In this document: positions 1 through 5,305 of the stretch, one piece after another
Position numbering within the stretch: position 1 is the stretch's first letter
Layout of the letters: every line of letters starts with the position of its first letter
Notes under the pieces: generated by a model
Database searches by the model: none
What the model saw: the letters and a program-made list of their open reading frames with translations, nothing else
What the model was told of the DNA's origin: nothing
Made by a program: the position numbers and the translations under genes
Source of the DNA: Victivallales bacterium
GTDB taxonomy: Bacteria; Verrucomicrobiota; Lentisphaeria; Oligosphaerales; Oligosphaeraceae
Length of the DNA: 5,305 nt
Direction: 5' to 3'
Assembly: GCA_017458805.1 (NCBI GenBank)
Contig: JAFTAC010000363.1
Coordinates: 1-5,305, forward strand

Positions 1-3000
1 CTGCTGTTTTTGTTCTTGTTGGAGGAGAAGATCTTGAATGTGGTCACTTCGACCAGGTAGCTGAGCTGTTTCATGAGTGGCATCTGCCAGAGATCGGCCT
101 CGCGCAGGGAGAAGTGGCCGTCGCCTCCGAGCTGGAGAGGATTGCCGGCCCAGTCCTGCTTCACCTGAAGGTTGCAGGTGATGTTGAACTTGCCAGGAAC
201 ATTATTGTATTCCTCTTTTTTGTCCTTGAAGACGCTTTTCATAATATCTTCCCAGTTCATGTCTTTGCCCACGCAAACGAGGTCGGTCGTACGTGTGACG
301 ATGTTATGCACTCCAGTTGTCTTGAAGTCGCCGCCCATGAAGGATGCCTTTTCCGTACTCCAGAAGGCCTGGTTGTTTTCGTATATCCAGTTGCCTTTGA
401 GATTCTTGAAGGTCCAGTCACGGAAACTGCATTGGGGTGACTCAATATTGCCTTTTATTTCAAGCGACGGGGCGCCAATCAGGAAGAAGGAGCCAGTGCA
501 GGAGAACATGGTATCCTTTTGGAAGGAGAGTGTTTCCAGGGATTTCTTCAGGTCAGGATTCAAGAGGGAGAGGATTTGCGCAGGGCGTATGGCCGTTTTC
601 ATCTCATCATCCATAGCGTTTGCGTTTTCAGAATCTTGATGGCTTGGTTTTGCGTTTTCTGGCCTTGCAACTGCGGTGCTGGTTTCCGTGTGTGTGGAGC
701 TGTCATCTTTCTTGCTGGCAGACGCATCTTTGGTATCGGCGTTGTTGCTTGTAATTTTGAAGAAACAAGGGAATGAGCCGACAAAATGGAAGGTGCATTC
801 GCCCTCCAGTTTTGCATTGTCAACTGTGACATGGATAGGCTTAAGGACGAGGTCGCCCGGGAGGGTGAGGGCGATGTTGCAGGAAAGGTCGTTGAGCGGC
901 TGCTCGCGGTAGCTGGCGGTGTCTGCCTTGATGTTGCCATCCAGCCTGAAGTCCCAGTCGGAGCCCAGGTCATTGGAAGTGTAGTAGATAAGGGGTATAT
1001 GGATAAAGGGAAGGGCATTGGGTGACCACTTGAAGTCTCGCCAGATTTCCTGGTAGATTGTCTTTGCCTCGCTTGACATGACGAAGTCCTGGGCGACCAT
1101 CGGGTCGCCTTTCAAGTGCAAGTCTGTGATTTTCAGGAAAAACGGCTGGAATTGGACTTCGATTTGCAGGTCGGTCTCATATCCTTCGCTGGTGACGCCT
1201 TTGATGTCTTTGAAACGGAGGCGTTCAGCATCGATGGAGAGATGTGTGGTGGCTTTTCGGGCGTGGAATGTTCCGAATCCACAGTCGGTTCCATCGATGT
1301 CCATCTCCAGGCGCATTTTTTGAGGGGAATTGAGGTGGAAGCGCGGAATCTGGAGGGAGAATGTCTGTGGGGTTTTCTCGCTTGAGAAAGGTGCAAAATA
1401 TTCGACGCCGCTGATTTTCGATTCTTTTAGGAAGGTATTGTAAACGGCGTCGGCGAAGGTGGTACCTTCACCGTTCACTTCAAGGGTGTTTCGTGTAATG
1501 CTGTAATTCACCTTGCCAGACCATGAAAGGAGTTCCTGGAGGGAATTGTCTTGGGAGATGCTTAATGAGAGGCTGTTCTTAACAACCAGTGTCTTGTTCT
1601 CCTCTTGTGACTTGTCGCTTTTAAGCAGATTGTTCAAATCTATTTCCAGTGAAAAGGAGGCAAGTGGCAGGTTGGGGCTTGTTTCCTCCTGGTGGGGTGA
1701 GAGCATGTCTCCACTGGCGTCAAGCTGGATATAATCCGACAGTCTCGGCAAAATGGGGGCTGCGCTTCTATGGAGGATGCTTGCCCATTCTTTGTGGTAG
1801 TCCAGTTCGCAGCGGAGATCATGCAGGTTGAGGACACCCTGCTTCAAGTCCATAGTACCATGTAGGTTATGCATGTCCCAATAGGCCAGCCGCTGCCTGG
1901 GCAGGGAGAAGGTGCTGGTCAAGTTCCATTCCGCGGGGGATAGGGGTGATTTGGGAAGGGAAAGGTTGAAGGTGAGGGTGGAGTCACGTCCTGGACGGAA
2001 TTGCTCAGGGGGGGCAAGACGGGCTTCGCGAAGAAGGCTGGCTATGTGTATATCTCCCTGAAATTCAGCGGATAAAGCGTTTTCCTTCACGTCGAATTCC
2101 GCACCTCCTTTGATTGAAAGGCTTTTTTCAGAGACAATTTCTATGTTGCAGATAACGACTGTGTCTTCACTGTATGAGAGGTCGAAGGTGATGTTGTCAA
2201 TGGGTACATTGCCCAGAGCGAGCTTGGAAATCTTCCAGGACATATTGTTTTCTGTGTGAGATGCATCAAGCGAGCACTCCTTCAGGGTTCCATGCCAATG
2301 GAAGGGTTTATCCAGCCATTCGAACTGTCCATTTGTATCAAGCTTTTTCCCCAGCAGTTTGGCGATGGTTGTGGGGGCGAGGGTGCCGTCCAGTTCACAG
2401 TTCACCTTACGTAAGGATGCGTTGAAATCGGCGTTTGCGCGGAGGATGTCTCCTGTTGAGAGGAGAAGCATAAGATCGTCCAGGCGTAACATGCCGTCAT
2501 GGCAGGCGAGTTTGCCGCGAAGGCGTGAAATGACCACGTCATTGAGGATGGCGTCACTGAGGCTGAAGCCGCCTTCCAATTGGTAGGAATTGGGGGAGTT
2601 GCAGTCCAAGGCTAGTTCCAGGGTGATGGAGGTGTCTTCTCTGATGAAATCCATCTTTTCCATGCTTGTAGAGATAGATTCCAAGGCCTTGCAGAGAGCT
2701 GGATTACGGCCAGTCGTTTCGACAGTGGGGGTGCTGGCGAATGACTGCAGCATGGGGATGAACTGGTTGAGGTTAACGATGTCTGCTGAACAGTTGAAGC
2801 GGATGCCATTCAAGGTAGAGGAGAAGTCCAGGTGTCCCTTTGCGTCTTCTGGCGTCAGGAAGGAGAACTCGTCCGTTTGCAAATAGAAAAGTGAAATCTC
2901 TTCATGGGAGAGGAGATCGACCGTCAAGTTCTTGGCGATGATTTTTTCTAGCGGGGTGTCGCTAGAGAGGAGACCGATGGGACTGAAGTCTGCCACGATG

Positions 3001-3266
3001 TCGTCTGCGGCGAGGAAAAGAATGCCTCCAGGTGTCTGAAGGTTCATGGACACGCCGCGAAGGACCAGTCCGCGGAACACGCCGATGCAGAGTTGTCCGA
3101 CGTGCAGCTCTGCGCCATGGTGGCTTGCAATGGAGCAGATGCTATTGCGGAGCGTGGCTGGAATGCCGAACGCCTCCAGAAGCAGGTCGGCGCACAGCAG
3201 AGCCAGGACGACTGCTAGCATCGTCCTGCTGAGGAGTTTTCTGGCTATGGTTTGTAGAAACTGCAT
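1..3266 (-). CDS. AsmA-like outer-membrane-biogenesis/lipid-transport protein, 3' end missing
   Basis: A single open frame runs from ATG at 3266 to the left edge: 1088 codons without stop, C-terminus missing. The start is the first ATG after an in-frame TGA about 50 bases upstream; no Shine-Dalgarno is visible. Residues 15-30 (TMLAVVLALLCADLLL) form one N-terminal membrane anchor or signal sequence. Cys25 is preceded by Leu-Leu, so it is not a canonical lipobox. The rest is mostly alternating polar/hydrophobic beta-strand sequence, as in the AsmA/TamB/YhdP-type proteins thought to bridge the periplasm and move phospholipids to the outer membrane. Residues 840-890 are a Ser/Thr/Asp/Lys/Asn-rich, probably disordered linker. 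The segment around 1046-1071 (LGGDGHFSLREADLWQMPL...) matches the typical AsmA C-terminal pattern G-x-G-x-F/L...G/A-D-L-W-x-x-P-L. The family call is fairly secure; the exact subfamily and the substrate are unknown. It lies downstream of the tRNA on the same strand, separated by a terminator. Confidence 0.85.
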   Translation of the reverse strand, partial: MQFLQTIARKLLSRTMLAVVLALLCADLLLEAFGIPATLRNSICSIASHHGAELHVGQLCIGVFRGLVLRGVSMNLQTPGGILFLAADDIVADFSPIGLLSSDTPLEKIIAKNLTVDLLSHEEISLFYLQTDEFSFLTPEDAKGHLDFSSTLNGIRFNCSADIVNLNQFIPMLQSFASTPTVETTGRNPALCKALESISTSMEKMDFIREDTSITLELALDCNSPNSYQLEGGFSLSDAILNDVVISRLRGKLACHDGMLRLDDLMLLLSTGDILRANADFNASLRKVNCELDGTLAPTTIAKLLGKKLDTNGQFEWLDKPFHWHGTLKECSLDASHTENNMSWKISKLALGNVPIDNITFDLSYSEDTVVICNIEIVSEKSLSIKGGAEFDVKENALSAEFQGDIHIASLLREARLAPPEQFRPGRDSTLTFNLSLPKSPLSPAEWNLTSTFSLPRQRLAYWDMHNLHGTMDLKQGVLNLHDLRCELDYHKEWASILHRSAAPILPRLSDYIQLDASGDMLSPHQEETSPNLPLASFSLEIDLNNLLKSDKSQEENKTLVVKNSLSLSISQDNSLQELLSWSGKVNYSITRNTLEVNGEGTTFADAVYNTFLKESKISGVEYFAPFSSEKTPQTFSLQIPRFHLNSPQKMRLEMDIDGTDCGFGTFHARKATTHLSIDAERLRFKDIKGVTSEGYETDLQIEVQFQPFFLKITDLHLKGDPMVAQDFVMSSEAKTIYQEIWRDFKWSPNALPFIHIPLIYYTSNDLGSDWDFRLDGNIKADTASYREQPLNDLSCNIALTLPGDLVLKPIHVTVDNAKLEGECTFHFVGSFPCFFKITSNNADTKDASASKKDDSSTHTETSTAVARPENAKPSHQDSENANAMDDEMKTAIRPAQILSLLNPDLKKSLETLSFQKDTMFSCTGSFFLIGAPSLEIKGNIESPQCSFRDWTFKNLKGNWIYENNQAFWSTEKASFMGGDFKTTGVHNIVTRTTDLVCVGKDMNWEDIMKSVFKDKKEEYNNVPGKFNITCNLQVKQDWAGNPLQLGGDGHFSLREADLWQMPLMKQLSYLVEVTTFKIFSSNKNKNS

Positions 3267-3316
3267 GATGCTATGGTACTGCTGTGCAATCTGGCTGAGG
3301 AACGATATCGACCGTC

Positions 3317-3357
3317 AAAAAAGCCCCTTGCAGTTCGTCCTGAAATGCAAGAGGCTT
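3317..3357 (-). terminator. Rho-independent terminator of the tRNA gene
   Basis: Read on the minus strand, AAGCCTCTTGCA (3357-3346) pairs with TGCAAGGGGCTT (3332-3321) with a single mismatch. The stem can extend inward by TTC/GAA after one mismatch, leaving a 5-base AGGAC loop. It runs straight into a six-T tract (3322-3317). The hairpin begins 6 bases after the tRNA CCA end. It should therefore end tRNA transcription before the AsmA-like gene, which starts 50 bases further on. Confidence 0.9.
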
Positions 3358-3363
3358 GGAAAA

Positions 3364-3440
3364 TGGTGGGCTCAGCTGGGCTCGAACCAGCGACCGGACG
3401 ATTATGAGTCGTCAGCTCTAACCGACTGAGCTATGAGCCC
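3364..3440 (-). tRNA. tRNA-Met (anticodon CAT); tRNA-Ile2 not excluded
   Basis: The 77-base sequence folds as a complete cloverleaf. The acceptor stem GGGCTCA/TGAGCCC, D stem GCTC/GAGC, anticodon stem GACGA/TCGTC and T stem GCTGG/CCAGC are all perfectly paired. The D loop is AGTCGGTTA, the anticodon loop CTCATAA (anticodon CAT), the variable loop CGGTC and the T loop TTCGAGC. The discriminator base is A, and the 3' CCA is encoded in the DNA (3366-3364). The first acceptor pair is G-C, so it is not an initiator tRNA. It could be elongator tRNA-Met, or tRNA-Ile2 in which C34 is converted to lysidine by TilS. The GGTCGCTGG T-arm region resembles E. coli Ile2, but acceptor pair 5 is T-A, unlike Ile2. 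Sequence alone does not settle the identity. Confidence 0.95.
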
Positions 3441-3453
3441 GTTCACTACCTTA

Positions 3454-3483
3454 CTAATATGCATTGTATTTTGAAAAAGTCAA
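3454..3483 (-). promoter_or_regulatory. Sigma70-type promoter of the tRNA gene
   Basis: On the minus strand a -35 element TTGACT (3483-3478) is followed after 18 bases by a -10-like TATTAG (3459-3454). The -10 ends 13 bases before the mature tRNA 5' end, so transcription would begin several bases upstream of it, as expected for a tRNA with a short 5' leader removed by RNase P. The -35 matches consensus at 5 of 6 positions and the -10 at 4 of 6. An ATATTA reading with 17-base spacing is also possible. Confidence 0.6.
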
Positions 3484-3690
3484 ATCAGTTATGCAGTTTT
3501 TTTCTCCCACGGGGATTTCAAGTGTGGATTCCTCCTGTTTACGAAGATAACTATGTGGAAATGGGGCAGAGCAAGTTGATTTTAAAGTCAATGCAGGTAA
3601 ATTTATGAAATGGGGTAATGTGAATTACTTCGCTGTCCTTTCGCGGTACAAAAGCTTGAAAAGGGAGAGTTCGTCTGGATTGAGTAGCAC
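3484..3690. other. Intergenic region upstream of the hydrolase operon
   Basis: This AT-richer stretch separates the divergent tRNA promoter from the hydrolase gene and should hold the promoter of the plus-strand operon. I found no convincing -35/-10 pair for it. The best is TTGATT (3576-3581) with TAAATT (3598-3603) at 16-base spacing, which is weak. It contains a T-run at 3497-3503 without a good stem before it. A possible short leader ORF is listed separately. Confidence 0.4.
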
Positions 3691-3700
3691 TTGTTTTTGA
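3605..3700 (+). CDS. Possible 31-residue leader ORF upstream of the hydrolase
   Basis: ATG at 3605 opens a 31-codon frame beginning MKWGNVNYFAVLSRY and ending in TGA at 3698-3700, two bases before the hydrolase ATG at 3703. AGGT at 3595-3598, 6 bases before the ATG, is a plausible short Shine-Dalgarno; the hydrolase itself has none. Together these would allow coupled translation of the hydrolase. The peptide has no recognisable domain, no run of one amino acid like classical attenuator peptides, and no hydrophobic segment. It may be a chance ORF. Confidence 0.25.
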   Translation: MKWGNVNYFAVLSRYKSLKRESSSGLSSTCF

Positions 3701-3702
3701 AA

Positions 3703-4584
3703 ATGAGACAGTTTGAATACATATTTGATTCCATCGGTTGCCAGCCGAATCACCCCAAGAAGATAACCGTGCTGGCCGCAGCACCTGACAGGATGGATGC
3801 ACGGACGGGGGCGTTGCTGGTCTGCCATGGGTGGGGGACGAACCGCTACCAGCACCTGGATATTCTCAAGGCGGCTGCCGACCGATACAACTTGTTCTGC
3901 ATCGCGCCAGAGTTCCGCATGAGTGGCTACGACTACGACCCGCTGGGAGGCTATGGCTGGTACATGCCATACGACATGAGCTTCTACCAGACGTTCGATG
4001 CGCTGCTGGCGCTGCGTTTTCTTCTGCAAATCCACCCTGAATTGAACCGTCATCGGCTGTTTAGCTATGGCGGGAGCCAGGGAGGGCACATCGTGCTCCT
4101 TGGCGGCATTTTCGCACCGCACACTTTCGCCGCCATCTATGCCTCCAGCTCGCTGGTATGGGTGACGGACACTCCTGATCGTCTTGCCGAGGTGGGGCGC
4201 GACTACAGCGAGGAAGAGAAGAACATCCGCAGCGTGCCCTACCTGCTTGACCACCTGGACACGCCGCTCTTTATGGAGCACGGCACCGCCGATGACAACG
4301 TGAGCCACCTTACTCACACGGCTTTGCTGGAAAAGCTGATGAAGGAACGCGGAAAGCCCTGCGAAGTGATTTACTATGAGGGCGGCAACCACGATTTGGC
4401 TCCAACCATCAAAAAGGTTGAGGCCTTTCATGCCATGGCCGCAAAGTTTATGGATACCTACGAGAACAACAGGCGAGACGATTTTGCATCAGGAAGCGTC
4501 ATCACCATCCCCTGCGGTGCTAAGACACTGACCGTCGACTGGGGAAAAGAGGTTAGAGACGAAGGTTTTATGATTTGGAAATAG
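3703..4584 (+). CDS. Alpha/beta-hydrolase, prolyl-oligopeptidase (S9)-like serine hydrolase
   Basis: This 293-residue protein is complete. The chosen start is ATG 3703; TTG at 3691 in the same frame would add four residues, and a TAG at 3685 closes the frame above. It has no signal peptide or membrane segment, so it is probably cytoplasmic. Family motifs appear in order: HGWG (42-45), the usual oxyanion-hole strand; GGSQGG (123-128), a GxSxG nucleophile elbow with Ser125; HGTADDNV (193-200), the same motif that carries the catalytic Asp in dipeptidyl peptidase IV, pointing to Asp197; and GGNHD (227-231) with His230. The triad is therefore intact and the enzyme is likely an active esterase or peptidase; the substrate cannot be told. 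It lacks the beta-propeller of large S9 peptidases, and about 35 residues after the hydrolase core (259-293) have no assigned role. The next gene starts 7 bases downstream. Confidence 0.88.
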   Translation: MRQFEYIFDSIGCQPNHPKKITVLAAAPDRMDARTGALLVCHGWGTNRYQHLDILKAAADRYNLFCIAPEFRMSGYDYDPLGGYGWYMPYDMSFYQTFDALLALRFLLQIHPELNRHRLFSYGGSQGGHIVLLGGIFAPHTFAAIYASSSLVWVTDTPDRLAEVGRDYSEEEKNIRSVPYLLDHLDTPLFMEHGTADDNVSHLTHTALLEKLMKERGKPCEVIYYEGGNHDLAPTIKKVEAFHAMAAKFMDTYENNRRDDFASGSVITIPCGAKTLTVDWGKEVRDEGFMIWK

Positions 4585-4589
4585 GTGAG
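4583..4589 (+). promoter_or_regulatory. Ribosome binding site of the CDF gene
   Basis: AGGTGAG matches the AGGTGA part of the 16S anti-Shine-Dalgarno complement (TAAGGAGGTGA) and ends 2 bases before ATG 4592. Its alignment to the start is normal for this 3'-shifted form. It overlaps the TAG stop of the hydrolase, which favours translational coupling and supports 4592 over the second in-frame ATG at 4619. Confidence 0.65.
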
Positions 4590-4591
4590 TT

Positions 4592-5305
4592 ATGGAAGAT
4601 AATCTAAATATTAGCGACATGGACGGTTCACGTGTGAACCGTGAGGACAGCGAAGCGAACAGGAAGGCCATCCGTCGAATCACGCTCTGGGGGCTGGCGG
4701 TCAACATCGGGCTGACCATCGCCAAGTTTATCGTCGGCTATCTTGCGAAAAGCCAGGCGTGCATCGCGGACGCCGTGCATAGCTTCTCCGATTTCTTCAC
4801 GGACATTGCCGTGCTTGTCGGCATCCGCTTCTGGACGGCTCCTGCGGACAGCGACCACCCCCATGGGCATCAGCGCATCGAGGCGCTGATTACGATGTTC
4901 ATTGGAATCCTTCTCGGCGGCAGTGCCGTCAGCATGATTGTCAAGGCAGTCAAGACCATCGGCGAACAGCAGGATGCGGCATCCTCCGCCTGGCCGCTTC
5001 TGGGGGTGGCTCTCGCATCCATTCTTTGCAAAGAGATTTTGTACCAATGCACCGTCATGGTGGGACATGCATGCGGCTCCAGCGCGGTCATCGCGAATGC
5101 GTGGCATCATCGTTCCGATGCCATCTCATCCATCCCCGTGGCGGTGGTGGCCGTTGCGGCACGCATCTGGCCTGAAATCACCTACTTGGACCACATTGCC
5201 GCCGTCATTGTCGCCTGCTTGCTGTTGCGTGCAGCCTGGAAAATCGCATGGCCCTGCATCAAGGAGCTCTCCGACCAGGGGGTGAGCATGCGGGAGCTGG
5301 AGGCC
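4592..5305 (+). CDS. Cation diffusion facilitator (CDF) family divalent-metal transporter, 3' end missing
   Basis: The first 238 codons are present; the rest lies past the right edge. CDF proteins export Zn2+ or similar metals from the cytoplasm in exchange for protons, working as inner-membrane dimers. Six membrane segments are visible at roughly 30-50, 56-80, 98-118, 134-151, 165-190 and 200-220. SQACIADAVHSFSDFFTD (54-71) is the family signature. Aligned with E. coli YiiP, His63/Asp67 in segment 2 and His172/Asp176 (HHRSD) in segment 5 form the transport site. This HD-HD arrangement is usual for Zn, Cd or Co exporters rather than the DD-DD of Mn exporters. DHPHGHQRIE (88-97) is the conserved loop before segment 3. 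The missing part would be the cytoplasmic dimerisation and metal-sensing domain, starting about residue 225. The N-terminal 25 residues are hydrophilic and variable. The gene is coupled to the hydrolase upstream. Confidence 0.95.
   Translation, partial: MEDNLNISDMDGSRVNREDSEANRKAIRRITLWGLAVNIGLTIAKFIVGYLAKSQACIADAVHSFSDFFTDIAVLVGIRFWTAPADSDHPHGHQRIEALITMFIGILLGGSAVSMIVKAVKTIGEQQDAASSAWPLLGVALASILCKEILYQCTVMVGHACGSSAVIANAWHHRSDAISSIPVAVVAVAARIWPEITYLDHIAAVIVACLLLRAAWKIAWPCIKELSDQGVSMRELEA
4623..4642. repeat. Perfect 9-base inverted repeat inside the start of the CDF gene
   Basis: ACGGTTCAC and GTGAACCGT are exact reverse complements separated by GT. The element lies in codons 11-17 of the transporter gene. 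As RNA it would fold as an 8-bp stem with a CGUG tetraloop. As DNA it has the symmetry of a dimeric regulator's operator. No function is shown; a 9-bp arm pair at one given spacing is expected by chance about 0.02 times in a window this size. Confidence 0.5.

Noticed and set aside
114..1025. Several 78-155 codon plus-strand frames
   Set aside because: They overlap one another and are antisense to the continuous 1088-codon AsmA-like frame; none has a convincing family motif.
2947..2966. Inverted repeat TCTAGCG / CGCTAGA with 6-base spacer
   Set aside because: Seven-base arms at a given spacing are expected about 0.3 times in this window, and the repeat lies deep in coding sequence without a T-tract on the coding strand.
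3046..3429. 127-codon plus-strand frame ending in LGSNQRPDDYESSALTD
   Set aside because: The tail is the antisense of the tRNA gene read as protein, a well-known annotation artefact; the rest is antisense to the AsmA-like gene and crosses the tRNA terminator.
3558..3615. Direct repeat GAAATGGGG (3558-3566 and 3607-3615) in the intergenic region
   Set aside because: Only 9 bases and two copies, each next to an ATG by coincidence; not enough for an operator or repeat claim.
3625..4431. 268-codon minus-strand frame opposite the hydrolase
   Set aside because: It is antisense to a gene with an intact catalytic triad and family motifs. Its own translation shows no recognisable domain, so it is best explained by the codon bias of the hydrolase strand.
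4628..5110. 160-codon minus-strand frame opposite the CDF gene
   Set aside because: It lies entirely antisense to a clear CDF coding region and has no domain, membrane or ribosome-site evidence of its own.

Overview
The window is ordinary-looking bacterial chromosome, cut through a gene at both ends. On the minus strand, reading right to left, it holds a tRNA promoter, a CAT-anticodon tRNA, that tRNA's intrinsic terminator, and a very long AsmA-like envelope protein gene whose 3' end lies beyond the left edge. On the plus strand, after a 250-base AT-richer intergenic region, come a serine alpha/beta-hydrolase gene and, 7 bases later, a cation diffusion facilitator (CDF) metal transporter gene that runs off the right edge.

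Organism: the AsmA-like protein implies a Gram-negative (diderm) cell. The tRNA encodes its own CCA and has a sigma70-type promoter (TTGACT, 18 bases, TATTAG). The CDF gene has an AGGTGA Shine-Dalgarno site, but the AsmA-like gene and the hydrolase have no convincing one. Giant AsmA-like proteins of this type and base composition suit the Planctomycetes-Verrucomicrobia-Lentisphaerae group, but that is a low-confidence guess. Nothing here fixes the phylum.

Layout: 1-3266 minus, AsmA-like protein (1088 codons visible, no frameshift or stop); 3317-3357 minus, terminator; 3364-3440 minus, tRNA-Met/Ile2(CAT); 3454-3483 minus, tRNA promoter; 3484-3690, intergenic, with a possible 31-codon leader ORF at 3605-3700; 3703-4584 plus, hydrolase; 4592-5305 plus, CDF transporter (238 codons visible).

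The hydrolase and CDF genes are almost certainly one transcriptional unit, but no shared pathway is evident. The strongest unexplained structure is a 20-base inverted repeat with perfect 9-base arms (4623-4642), 31 bases after the first base of the CDF start codon. It could be an operator or an RNA hairpin controlling a metal transporter. I found no CRISPR array, insertion sequence, prophage or clear novel defence system.
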